DNA from: DASXTC01 sp036505635
GTDB taxonomy: Bacteria > Acidobacteriota > Polarisedimenticolia > JACPZX01 > DASXTC01
Length of the DNA stretch: 64,000 bases
Assembly (NCBI GenBank): GCA_036505635.1
Contig: DASXTC010000003.1
Span: 1 to 64,000, forward strand
Direction: 5' to 3'
Below are positions 27,165-35,533 of the stretch, piece after piece. A program made the translations under genes and the position numbers. The notes beneath the pieces were generated by a model. That model was not told the DNA's origin, searched no databases, and saw only the letters and a list, made by a program, of their open reading frames with translations. Positions within the stretch are counted from its first letter, which is position 1. Every line of letters starts with the position of its first letter.

Positions 27165-27767
27165 GTGCCGGAATCGAGCTCCAGACAAGCCGTGACCGAG
27201 TCGCTCGGGCCGCGGAGACGCCCCGGCCCGGACGTGGTGGACGAGCTGGTGCCGCTCGTCTACGACGAGTTGCGCGCGATGGCCCACCGCCAGCTCGTGG
27301 GAGAGCGCCGCGCCGTCACCCTCGACACGACCGGTCTGGTGCACGAAGCCTACCTGCGCCTCGTGGACGAGACCCGGGTGCCGGACGGCAACCGGGCCTA
27401 CTTCTTCGGGGCCGCGGCCCGCGCCATGCGCCGGGTGCTGGTGGACGCCGCCCGACGTCGCAACCGGCTCAAGCGGGGAGGCGGCGAGGAGCCGCTGGAC
27501 CTCGACACGGTCCGGGTGACGGCCGATCGGTTCGCCGCCGAGATCCTCGACCTGGAGGAGGCGCTGGAGCGCCTCTCCGCCCTCTACCCCCGCCAGGCCC
27601 GGGTCGTGGAGTGCCGTTTCTTCGGGGGGCTCAACGTCGAGGAGACCGCCGCGGCGCTCGACCTGGCGCCCCGTACGGTCAAGCGCGACTGGGTGCTGGC
27701 GCGCACCTGGCTCTATCGGGCCCTGCGGGCCGGCCATTCGGGACCCGAGGGGCGCTCCGATGAGTGA
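27165..27767 (+). CDS. ECF-type sigma factor (sigma70_ECF, kinase-linked group)
   Basis: A 200-residue RNA polymerase sigma factor. Region 2 is around residues 24-95 (LVPLVYDELRAMAHRQL, then a DTTGLVHEAYLRL segment and a region like AYFFGAAARAMRRVLVD). Region 4 is around 135-190 (LEALERL, then EETAAALDLAPRTVKRDW). These features fit the PF07638 group typical of Acidobacteriota and Planctomycetota, which sit next to Ser/Thr kinases. The start is a GTG with GGGAGGGGG upstream. Its stop overlaps the kinase start by 8 nt, which suggests that the kinase controls this sigma factor. Confidence 0.92.
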   Translation: MPESSSRQAVTESLGPRRRPGPDVVDELVPLVYDELRAMAHRQLVGERRAVTLDTTGLVHEAYLRLVDETRVPDGNRAYFFGAAARAMRRVLVDAARRRNRLKRGGGEEPLDLDTVRVTADRFAAEILDLEEALERLSALYPRQARVVECRFFGGLNVEETAAALDLAPRTVKRDWVLARTWLYRALRAGHSGPEGRSDE

Positions 27768-30645
27768 GGCTCCCTCCTCGTCCGCGGGCGGCGATCCGGA
27801 CCAGATCGCCGAGCTCTTCGCCGAGGCGCTGGAGCTCCCGGCGCAGGAGCGCCGGGCCTTCCTCGACTCGCGCTGCCCTGCCTCGGACCCCATGCGCCCC
27901 GAGATCGACTCGCTGCTGGCCGCTCACGAGGCTCGGCAGGCCGACGGGGACGGCGGCGGTTTTCTCGAGGGGATCGACCACGAGAGGGGCGCCGCGCTCC
28001 TGCGAGATACCGAAGAGAGCGATGCCGGCGGTGGCCGCGTGGGCCCCTACCGGCTGCTGCGCGAGCTGGGGCGCGGCGGCATGGGGGTGGTCCACTTCGC
28101 CGAGCGCGAGGAGGGGGGGTTCCGGCAGCGGGTCGCCATCAAGCTGATCAAGCGCGGGATGGACAGCGACGCCATCCTCCAGCGGTTCCTGCGCGAGCGG
28201 CAGATCCTGGCCGGCCTCGACCACCCCAACGTGGCACGCCTGCTCGACGGTGGTGTGACCGAGGAAGGACAACCCTGGTTCGCCATGGAGCACGTGGACG
28301 GCGAGCCGCTGATCGAGTGGTGCGACGCGCGGCGGCTCGGCGTGCCGGAACGCCTGCGCCTCTTCGAGGGGGCCTGCCGCGCCGTCCAGTACGCGCACGG
28401 ACAGCTCGTGGTGCACCGCGATCTGAAACCCTCCAACATGCTGGTCACGGCCGACGGCCAGCTCAAGCTGCTCGACTTCGGCGTCGCCAAGCTCCTCACG
28501 GAGACGCAGGAGGGAGCCACGCTCACGGAGGTGGGGATCCACCCGCTGACCCCCGAGTACGCGGCCCCCGAGCAGGTGCGGGGGGAGCCCGTGACAACGG
28601 CCACCGACGTGTACGCCCTGGGTCTCGTGCTCTACGAGTTGTTGGCAGGGCGCCGGGCGTACGGCGAGAGGGCCACGAGCCGCGAGGAGCTGGCCCGCGC
28701 CGCGTGCGAGGTGGATCCTCCTGCACCGTCGGCCTCCGTGGGGGTTCCCCGGGTGGCGCGGACGCTGAAAGGAGACCTCGACGCGGTAGTGCTCAAGGCC
28801 CTGCGCAAGGAGCCGCAGCGCCGCTACGCCTCGGCCGAGGCGCTCGCCGACGACGTCCGCCGGCACCTCGCCGGCCAGCCCGTGCTCGCGCGCCCGGACA
28901 GCGCGGGGTACCGGACGGGCAAGTTCATCGGGCGCCACCGGCTCGGCGTCACGGCGGTGAGCGTGGCGACCCTGTCGCTCCTCGCGGGCCTGCTCGGCAC
29001 CGCCTGGCAGGCCGCCGTGGCGGCGAGGGAGCGGGACCGCGCGCGTCTCGAGGCGCGGCGGGCGGAGCAGGTCAAGGAGTTCCTCGTCGGCATGTTCAGG
29101 GCCTCCGATCCGGCAGAGTCAAAGGGTCGGGAGATCACCGCGAAGGAACTGCTGGACCGGGGCACGGAGGGGATCGAGAAGGACCTCGCGGGCCAGCCCG
29201 TCGTGCAGGCCGATCTGCTCTACATCATGTCGGTAAGCTTCTGGACGCTTGGCCGGCTCGACCGCGCACGGGAGCTCGACGAGCGCTCGATCGAGCTTCT
29301 CCGGAAGGAGTTCGGCCCCGATCACCCCCTGATCGCGCGAGGGCTGGATTCACTGAGGGGAATCCACTACGACTCGGGGGACCTTCCTGCCGCGCAGCGA
29401 ATCGGACGACAGGCGCTCGACATGCGCCGGCGGCTTCTAGCGGCCGACAGCGCCGACGTCGCCGAGAGCATGGCCAATCTCGGAACGGTGCTGGTCCGTC
29501 AGGCGAACCTGGGCGAAGCCGAACCGTTGCTGCGTGGGGCGCTGGAGATTCGCCGGAAGCAGCTCGGGACGGAACATCCGGACACCGCCCGATCAGCGAT
29601 GAACCTCGCGGACCTCCTGCACGCCAAGGGCGACTACGCGGCGGCGGAGGAGCTGCACCGCGAGGCGCTCGCGCAGCGCCGCAAGCTCCGCGGCGACCTG
29701 CACCCGGAGGTGGCGGCGGCGCTCAGCCGCCTAGGCGCGACGTTGACGGCGAAGGGAGACCTGGAAGGCGCCGAAGCGGCGAACCGCGAGGCGCTCGACA
29801 TCCGCCGGAAGGTCTACGGCGAGGAGCATCGCCAGATTCCGCTCACCATGGTCTACCTCGCGTCGTCGCTTCATCTCAAGGGCGACCTGGAAGGGGCCGA
29901 GGCGATGTACCGGGACGTCCTCGCCCGATACCGGAAGCTCGGGCTGGAGGAGCAGACCAACTTCGGGCTCGCGCAGGCCAACCTAGGGCGCGTCCTGGCC
30001 GACCGGGGTCGCTTCGAGGAAGCGATTCCGATGCTCGACCAGGCGATCGCCCTGCACGAACGGGTCACCGGGGTCGACCATCCCTTCCTGGCCACGGCGC
30101 TCGAACAGAAGGCGTTCGTGCTGCTCTCTCTCGGAAGATCCGGGGAGGCGCTCCCCCTGCTGGACAGATGCGTCGAGATCCTCCAAACGCGCTCCGGGCC
30201 GGAGCATCCCCAGACTCTCCGGACCCGCGAGAAACGCGCGCTCGCGATGGCGAACGTCGGCAGGCTGTCCGAGGCGGAGCGTCTGTTCCGCGAGACGCTC
30301 GACCGGCAGCGTCGGGCCCTGAAGGGATCGCATCGCCAGATCATCGAGACGCTGATCGACCTCGGGGAATTCCTCGTCCGTGAGGGTCGGGCCGCGGAAG
30401 CCGAGCCGTTCCTGCGCGAGGCGCTCGCCCAGGTGGAGCAGGCGCTGCCCGCCTCCCACTGGCTGCACGGCTCGGCCCGGAGCGCGCTGGGCGAATGCCT
30501 CTGGAGGGAGGGCCGGAAGGATGAAGCTGGGCCGCTGCTGCGCTCCGGTTACGACCAGCTCGCGGAGAGGCTGGGCGAGGCCCACCCGCTCACCGCCCGG
30601 GCGAGGCGACGGCTCGAGGCGTCTCGCGGCTGGAGCGTCCAGTAA
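27760..30645 (+). CDS. Membrane Ser/Thr kinase with TPR (kinesin-light-chain-like) sensor region
   Basis: A 961-residue protein. The cytoplasmic kinase domain (about 97-365) has the glycine loop GRGGMGVV (104-111), K128 in VAIK, HRDLKPSN with D221, and DFG (239-241), so it should be active. A single membrane helix follows at about 398-418. The outer part (about 430-950) consists of many 42-residue TPRs with E-A-E-x-L-x-R-E-A-L patterns. In related ECF-kinase pairs the kinase is thought to phosphorylate the sigma factor; here the overlapping genes support this. The input signal is probably protein binding to the TPRs. Confidence 0.93.
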   Translation: MSEAPSSSAGGDPDQIAELFAEALELPAQERRAFLDSRCPASDPMRPEIDSLLAAHEARQADGDGGGFLEGIDHERGAALLRDTEESDAGGGRVGPYRLLRELGRGGMGVVHFAEREEGGFRQRVAIKLIKRGMDSDAILQRFLRERQILAGLDHPNVARLLDGGVTEEGQPWFAMEHVDGEPLIEWCDARRLGVPERLRLFEGACRAVQYAHGQLVVHRDLKPSNMLVTADGQLKLLDFGVAKLLTETQEGATLTEVGIHPLTPEYAAPEQVRGEPVTTATDVYALGLVLYELLAGRRAYGERATSREELARAACEVDPPAPSASVGVPRVARTLKGDLDAVVLKALRKEPQRRYASAEALADDVRRHLAGQPVLARPDSAGYRTGKFIGRHRLGVTAVSVATLSLLAGLLGTAWQAAVAARERDRARLEARRAEQVKEFLVGMFRASDPAESKGREITAKELLDRGTEGIEKDLAGQPVVQADLLYIMSVSFWTLGRLDRARELDERSIELLRKEFGPDHPLIARGLDSLRGIHYDSGDLPAAQRIGRQALDMRRRLLAADSADVAESMANLGTVLVRQANLGEAEPLLRGALEIRRKQLGTEHPDTARSAMNLADLLHAKGDYAAAEELHREALAQRRKLRGDLHPEVAAALSRLGATLTAKGDLEGAEAANREALDIRRKVYGEEHRQIPLTMVYLASSLHLKGDLEGAEAMYRDVLARYRKLGLEEQTNFGLAQANLGRVLADRGRFEEAIPMLDQAIALHERVTGVDHPFLATALEQKAFVLLSLGRSGEALPLLDRCVEILQTRSGPEHPQTLRTREKRALAMANVGRLSEAERLFRETLDRQRRALKGSHRQIIETLIDLGEFLVREGRAAEAEPFLREALAQVEQALPASHWLHGSARSALGECLWREGRKDEAGPLLRSGYDQLAERLGEAHPLTARARRRLEASRGWSVQ

Positions 30646-30662
30646 CGCCCTCGTGGATTCTC

Positions 30663-30692
30663 TTGACGCGGCGCTCCCGGGTGACGTATAGA
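30663..30692 (+). promoter_or_regulatory. Orphan promoter in front of the truncated symporter gene
   Basis: TTGACG (30663-30668) and TATAGA (30687-30692) are 18 nt apart. An AGGAGA ribosome site and the ATG of the symporter remnant follow. The promoter looks intact although the gene is destroyed. Confidence 0.45.
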
Positions 30693-30741
30693 TACGCGGC
30701 TCGGCACGCACCGCGCACCCCCGCGCCAGGAGACCCATCAC

Positions 30742-30844
30742 ATGGCAGGAAAGGAACGCTGGGGCACGAGAGTCGGTCTGGTCCCGGCCATGGGCCGGAA
30801 ACGCCGTCGGCCTCGGCAAGGACCTTCCATCGCTTTGGGAGTAG
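30742..30844 (+). pseudogene. 5' remnant of a sodium:neurotransmitter symporter (NSS) family gene
   Basis: The frame from the ATG reads GKERWGTRVGLVPAM, the conserved NSS start. The next NSS motif, GNAVGLG, follows only after shifting one base: an extra G at about 30791-30793 breaks the frame. Homology ends near 30820, and a stop follows at 30842-30844. The promoter and ribosome site remain. The 112-residue open frame from the same ATG is a product of the frameshift and not a gene. Confidence 0.65.
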
Positions 30845-30906
30845 GTGGCACAGATATCCAACAACGAGAAGCGTACAGCCTGGGGTTCGGGAGCTCGGGT
30901 TGCCAT

Positions 30907-31044
30907 CTACTCCTCAGGTCGGATCAGCGCCAGGATGGCCCGTATGATCGCCCGCGGGAGTTCAGGCCACCGCTCCACGACCAACCGCAGGTCCGGGTCC
31001 TCCAGGACGGCCGACAACCGGTCGCTGGCGCTGGCGGAGAGTTG
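30907..31044 (-). pseudogene. Possible C-terminal tail of an integrase-type protein
   Basis: About 45 minus-strand codons ending at 30907 read LEDPDLRLVVERWPELPRAI and continue to ILALIRPEE. This pattern resembles the short helical tail after the catalytic domain in many planctomycete/acidobacterial tyrosine recombinases. The upstream frame is disrupted. In a circularised island this piece would follow the integrase catalytic remnant across the att site on the same strand. The family match is from memory and short. Confidence 0.3.
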
Positions 31045-31088
31045 TGCTCCTGTTGTGCTCCCCCTGGGTCCGGGCTGTGACCCGCTGA

Positions 31089-31161
31089 GTCCGGGCTCCG
31101 CCCGACTTGTGCAGTCCCCTCCTGTGATAGGCTGTTGCGCGTGTCGAATTTGAGGTTGACC
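31089..31161. repeat. 73-bp segment related to 39688-39760
   Basis: It aligns without gaps to 39688-39760 at 53 of 73 positions by hand count, including a shared 12-base run around CCCCTCCTGTG and a shared TTGACC at the end. At 39.7 kb the segment is the leader of the YggX-like gene. Here it precedes the att copy and no gene. The rest of 30845-31286 holds only the gene fragments and att copy listed separately. Confidence 0.5.
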
Positions 31162-31212
31162 GACTTGAGGCATTTCCAGTCCGACCTTGTAACTCGTTGA
31201 GGTCGAGAGTGT

Positions 31213-31241
31213 TGCGGGTTCGAATCCCGCCTTCGGCACCA
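31213..31241. repeat. Right attachment-site copy (29-bp tRNA-Leu 3' end)
   Basis: An exact copy of the last 29 nt of tRNA-Leu (T arm, acceptor strand and CCA). The upstream sequence does not fold as the rest of a tRNA, so it is not a second tRNA gene. It marks the right border of the putative island. Confidence 0.8.
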
Positions 31242-31286
31242 GCACTCGTTCAATCACAGGAAAACCGCGGCACGCCACCCCGCCGT

Positions 31287-34200
31287 TCAGACCGCGATCG
31301 TCTCCAGATCGTGGCGGGCAGCCGGCTCGCTCTGATCCAGCCCGGCGGCGGCCGTGTGTCTGCGCGCGACGAGCATGTAGATCGAGGGCACGACGAACAG
31401 CGTGAAGATCGTGCCGATGATCATCCCCGTCACGAGCATGGTGCCGATGCTGTTACGCGCGCCAGCCCCCGGGCCGGTGGCGAAGACCAGCGGCATGTGG
31501 CCGACGACCGTGGCGGCCGTCGTCATGAGGATCGGGCGTAGTCTCGTCCCGGCGGCCTCGATCAGGGCCTCCAGCTTCTCCTTGCCCGTCTCCTGGAGAT
31601 GGTTGGCGAACTGGACGATCAGGATGCCGTTACGGGAGACGAGGCCCACCAGCGTGATGAGCCCCACCTGGCTGTAGATGTTCAGCGTCGTGAACCCCAG
31701 GAAGGAGAAGAGCAGCGAACCCGAGAGCGCCAGGGGCACCGACCCTATCAGGATGATGAACGGGTCGCGGAAGCTCTCGAACTGGGCGGCGAGAACCAGA
31801 TAGATCAGGATCCCCGACAGCAGGAATGTGCCGAGGAACTTGCTGCCTTCCGTGCGGAGCTGGCGCGACTCGCCCGCGTAGTCGATGGAGAATCCCTGCG
31901 GCAGGATGCGCGCTGCCTCCTCCTCGAGAAAGCTCAGCGCCTGATCGAGCGACACCTGTGGGGGGATGACCCCCTGGATGCGGACGGCGTTGAGCTGCTG
32001 GAACCGTTTCAGCTCGCGCGGCTCGGTGGTGGTCCTGAGGGTCGCGAAGGTGGCGAGCGGGACCAGCCTGCCGTCAGGCCCTGTCACGTGGATGTCCTGG
32101 AGCTGTTCGGCCGTGAGCCGAATGGCCCTCTTGGCCTGCGGGATCACCTTGTAGCTGCGGCCCTGGATGCTGAATCGATTGACGTAATTCCCACCCAGCA
32201 GTGTGGCCAGATCCGCGCCGGCTTCGCTCAAGGACACGCCCTGGGAACGGACCTTGTCGCGGTCGAAGACGATCTCCGTCTGAGGCTGGTCGAACTTCAC
32301 GTCCACGTCGGCGTAGACGAACAGCCCGCTGGCGAAGGCCTTCTGCACGAGCTGGTTCGCGATCTCCACGACCTGTTGTGGCTCGGCCGTGGAGGCGATG
32401 ACGAAGTCCACCGGGAACCCGCCGCCGCCGGGAAGCGAGGGCGGTGTGAGAGGAATGATCCGCACACCGGCTATCTTCGAGAGCTTGCCTGCCGCTTCCA
32501 CCTGGAGCTGCTGGGCGGTCTTGCTCCTCTCGCTCCAGGGCTTCGTGACCATGCCGCCGAATCCCCCGGCCGGTGAGATGATCTGGAACGTCGCCGCCGT
32601 CTCGGGGAACGACTGGAAGACGGCTTCGATCTGGGGCGCGAACAGCCTCGTCTGATCCAGCGTCGAGTTGGGCGAAGCCTGGACGATCCCGAACACGACC
32701 CCCTGGTCCTCGCTGGGCGCCAGCTCCTGCTGCGAGAACAGGAAGAACGGCACGATCAGCAGGACGACGATCCCCCACAGCACGAAGACGACGGGCCGGT
32801 ACTTCAGCGTGCCCGTGAGCGCGCGCGTGTAGGCGCGGCGGAGCCCGTCGAATCGCCGGTTGATCCAGCCCGCAAAGCCTCGATCGAGGCTTCCATGGCG
32901 AAGGAGCCTGGAGCCCATCATGGGAGACAGCGTCAGCGCCACCACGCCCGACACGATCACCGCGCCGGCCAGGGTGAAGGCAAACTCCCGGAAGAGCGCT
33001 CCCGTCAGCCCCCCCTGGATCCCGACCGGCGTGTAGACGGCGGCCAGCGTGATCGTCATGGCGATGATCGGGCCGACCAGCTCGTGCGCGGCGTCCATGG
33101 CGGCGCGCAGCGGCCGCGCCCCGGCCTGGACGTGCCGCTCGATGTTCTCCACCATGACGATGGCGTCGTCCACGACCAGACCCACCGACAGGACGATGGC
33201 CAGCAGCGTGAGCAGGTTGACCGAGAAGCCCGCCGCCAGCATCAGGAAGACGGCGCCCACCAGCGAGATCGGGATGGCGACCACGGGGATGATCACGGCC
33301 CGGAACGATCCGAGGAACAGGAAGATGACGATGATGACGATCAGGAGCGTCTCGGACAGCGTCGTGAGAACTTCGTGGATGGCGTTCTCGATGTACAAGG
33401 TCGTATCGTAGGGGATGCTGGCCTTCATCCCGGCGGGCAGATGGGCCTCGATCTCCGGCATGGTCTGGCGGACTTTCCTGATCACATCCAGAGCGTTCGC
33501 CGTGGGCAGCACCCAGATGCCCATGAACGTGGCTGTCTGGCCGCTGAACCGCACGTCCGCCTCATAGTTCTCGGCTCCGAGCACGACGTCTGCGATCTCG
33601 CTGAGCCGGACGACCTTCCCGTTCGATTCCTTCACGATCAACTGGCGGAAGTCCTCCGCCGTCCGCAGATCGGTGTTGGCCACCAGGTTCACCGACACCA
33701 TCGACCCCTTCGTCCTTCCCAGGGCCGAGAGGTAGTTGTTCTCCCCCAGGGCGTCGCGCACGTCGGACGCCGAAATGCCCAGCGCCGCCATCCTGTCGGG
33801 CTTCAGCCAGACACGCATGGCGAAGGTCCGGTCGCCCAGGATGTCAGCGCGCTGCACGCCGCTGATGGCGCTCAGCTTGGGTTGAACCACGCGGGCGAGG
33901 TAGTCGGTGATCTGGTTCTGATCCAGGGTGTCGGAGGAGAAGCCGAGATACATCCCGGCGAACTGGGTGTCGGCGGTCTGCAGCTGGATGATCGGTGCCT
34001 CGGCCTCGGGTGGAAGCTGGTTGCGCACCTGCGCCACCTTCGCCTGGATGTGGGTGAGAGCCGCGTTGGTGTCCCAGTTGAGCCTCAGGTGCACCGTGAT
34101 AGTGCTCAAGCCTTGCGTGCTGGAGGACTCCATGTAGTCGATGCCATCGGCGCTGGCGATGACGCGCTCGAGCGGGGTGGAGATGAAGCCGCGCACCAGA

Positions 34201-34370
34201 TCGGCGTTGGCGCCCACGTAAGCGGTCGTGACCTGGATCACGGCGATGTCGCTGCGCGGGTACTGACGCACGGTGAGCGTGCGGATCGACTGCAGACCCG
34301 CGATCAGGATCACCAGGTTGACGACGATCGCCAGCACGGGTCGCTTGATGAAGAGATCGGTGATTCTCAT
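31287..34370 (-). CDS. RND efflux pump, inner-membrane transporter (HAE1/AcrB type)
   Basis: A 1027-residue proton-driven drug/metabolite exporter. It starts with the typical FIKRPVLAIVVN helix. Two repeats of six helices surround two large periplasmic loops. Helix 4 carries the proton-relay aspartate pair in GLVVDDAIVMVENIERH, and the signature GSFRAVIIPVVAIPISLVGA precedes it (both are shortened here). It has normal length for the family. The ATG overlaps the adaptor stop (TGATG). The gene is last in a four-gene operon. The substrate is unknown. Confidence 0.96.
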   Translation of the reverse strand: MRITDLFIKRPVLAIVVNLVILIAGLQSIRTLTVRQYPRSDIAVIQVTTAYVGANADLVRGFISTPLERVIASADGIDYMESSSTQGLSTITVHLRLNWDTNAALTHIQAKVAQVRNQLPPEAEAPIIQLQTADTQFAGMYLGFSSDTLDQNQITDYLARVVQPKLSAISGVQRADILGDRTFAMRVWLKPDRMAALGISASDVRDALGENNYLSALGRTKGSMVSVNLVANTDLRTAEDFRQLIVKESNGKVVRLSEIADVVLGAENYEADVRFSGQTATFMGIWVLPTANALDVIRKVRQTMPEIEAHLPAGMKASIPYDTTLYIENAIHEVLTTLSETLLIVIIVIFLFLGSFRAVIIPVVAIPISLVGAVFLMLAAGFSVNLLTLLAIVLSVGLVVDDAIVMVENIERHVQAGARPLRAAMDAAHELVGPIIAMTITLAAVYTPVGIQGGLTGALFREFAFTLAGAVIVSGVVALTLSPMMGSRLLRHGSLDRGFAGWINRRFDGLRRAYTRALTGTLKYRPVVFVLWGIVVLLIVPFFLFSQQELAPSEDQGVVFGIVQASPNSTLDQTRLFAPQIEAVFQSFPETAATFQIISPAGGFGGMVTKPWSERSKTAQQLQVEAAGKLSKIAGVRIIPLTPPSLPGGGGFPVDFVIASTAEPQQVVEIANQLVQKAFASGLFVYADVDVKFDQPQTEIVFDRDKVRSQGVSLSEAGADLATLLGGNYVNRFSIQGRSYKVIPQAKRAIRLTAEQLQDIHVTGPDGRLVPLATFATLRTTTEPRELKRFQQLNAVRIQGVIPPQVSLDQALSFLEEEAARILPQGFSIDYAGESRQLRTEGSKFLGTFLLSGILIYLVLAAQFESFRDPFIILIGSVPLALSGSLLFSFLGFTTLNIYSQVGLITLVGLVSRNGILIVQFANHLQETGKEKLEALIEAAGTRLRPILMTTAATVVGHMPLVFATGPGAGARNSIGTMLVTGMIIGTIFTLFVVPSIYMLVARRHTAAAGLDQSEPAARHDLETIAV

Positions 34371-35497
34371 CAGTTGTCCTCGGGCCTAGGCGCGGGGTCA
34401 TTTGAGGGCTGGACATCGTTGTTCACCTGGACCGCCATGCCGTTGCGCAGCTTGAAGACGCCCGACGACACGACCTCCTCGCCGGGCTTCACTCCCGACA
34501 GGACGGCGACCTGGTCGCCCCGCATGCCGCCGAGCTTGACGAACTGCTGGCGCACGCCCAGGTAGGTCTCTCCCTTCGGACCCTTGACCTGCTCGACGAT
34601 GAAGACCGAGTTGCCGTACGGCGCGTAACTGATAGCGGATGCCGGCAGTGTGATGACCGGCTCCCCGCGCTCGAGGCTGACCTGCGCCTCCACGAACATG
34701 CCTGGCCGGAGTCTCAGCTCGGAGTTCTCGAAGGTGGCCTGGACCTGGACGTTGCGTGTCGCTTCGTCCACGATTGAATCGACGGCCGTGATCCTGCCGG
34801 CGAAGCTGACTACCGGTGTGTCGTCCGCCGTCACGGTGACCTCACGCCCGACTCGGGCTTGCGCGAGGTCCTGCTGTGGCACCGAGAAGTTGACGTAGAT
34901 CGGGTCGAGCGACTGGAGCGGCACGATCGGGTCGCCGCTCTTGAGATACTGGCCCAGATTGACCTGGCGGATGCCCAGGATCCCCGTAAAGGGCGCCACG
35001 ATCGTCTTGCGTCCGATGGTGGCCCGCGTCTCACCCACGGCGGCCTGACCCTGCTCCTGCTCCGCCGCCGCGGTGTCGTACTCGGCGCGCGAGGTGACCC
35101 CCTTCGCGAGCAGACCGCTCATCCGCGAGAGGTTCAGCGCGGAAAGTTTGTGCCTGGCCTCCACCGCCGCGAGCTGTGCCTGTTCCTGGCTGGTGTCGAG
35201 CCGCAGGAGCACCTCTCCCGCCCGCACCTTCTGGCCCGATTGGAACGAGATCCGTTCGACGACGCCGGGCAGGTCGGCGCTCACCATGACGCCGTGAACC
35301 GCGACGACAGTGCCGATGGCGTTGATCGTCGGCTGCCACCTCTCCTGCTGCGCGACGATGGTGGTGACCGCCTCGGGAGGCGGCTGGAACGAGGCGGCTT
35401 GCGCGACGGCCGTCTGGATCTGCTGGTACTTCACCAGACCGATCGACACGATGAACGCCGCCATCACCAGCAGCATAAGGATCATTCGCTTCGCCAT
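34370..35497 (-). CDS. RND efflux periplasmic adaptor (membrane fusion protein)
   Basis: A 375-residue adaptor that links the RND pump to the outer-membrane channel. It has an N-terminal membrane anchor (about residues 4-24), a lipoyl half-motif VERISFQSGQKVRAGEVLLRLD, a helical hairpin around 100-140, and a beta-barrel with FTGILGIRQVNLGQYLKSGDP (both motifs are typical; I quote only FTGILGIRQV and GQYLKSGDP). It belongs with the HAE1 pump gene downstream and the TolC-like gene upstream. Confidence 0.95.
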   Translation of the reverse strand: MAKRMILMLLVMAAFIVSIGLVKYQQIQTAVAQAASFQPPPEAVTTIVAQQERWQPTINAIGTVVAVHGVMVSADLPGVVERISFQSGQKVRAGEVLLRLDTSQEQAQLAAVEARHKLSALNLSRMSGLLAKGVTSRAEYDTAAAEQEQGQAAVGETRATIGRKTIVAPFTGILGIRQVNLGQYLKSGDPIVPLQSLDPIYVNFSVPQQDLAQARVGREVTVTADDTPVVSFAGRITAVDSIVDEATRNVQVQATFENSELRLRPGMFVEAQVSLERGEPVITLPASAISYAPYGNSVFIVEQVKGPKGETYLGVRQQFVKLGGMRGDQVAVLSGVKPGEEVVSSGVFKLRNGMAVQVNNDVQPSNDPAPRPEDN

Positions 35498-35533
35498 CTC
35501 AGCACGCCTCCGTTCCGGTCACGTCTCTCGTCC

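Larger units (their letters stand above)
22604..31241. mobile_element. Putative decayed genomic island in tRNA-Leu
   Basis: It is bounded by the tRNA-Leu 3' end and an exact 29-bp copy of it. An integrase remnant lies just inside the left end in the expected orientation. The content is accessory: truncated gene starts, secreted proteins and an ECF sigma-kinase pair. The integrase is broken, so it should not be mobile by itself. Base composition is as GC-rich as the surroundings, so if it was acquired, it has ameliorated or came from a similar genome. Confidence 0.55.

Noticed and set aside
30742..31080. A 112-codon protein gene with promoter and ribosome site
   Set aside because: Only the first 15 codons or so resemble a protein (NSS start); the remainder is out of frame and antisense to other fragments.
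31197..31241. A second tRNA-Leu gene
   Set aside because: Only the T arm, acceptor strand and CCA are present; no 5' acceptor strand, D arm or anticodon arm can be folded upstream.
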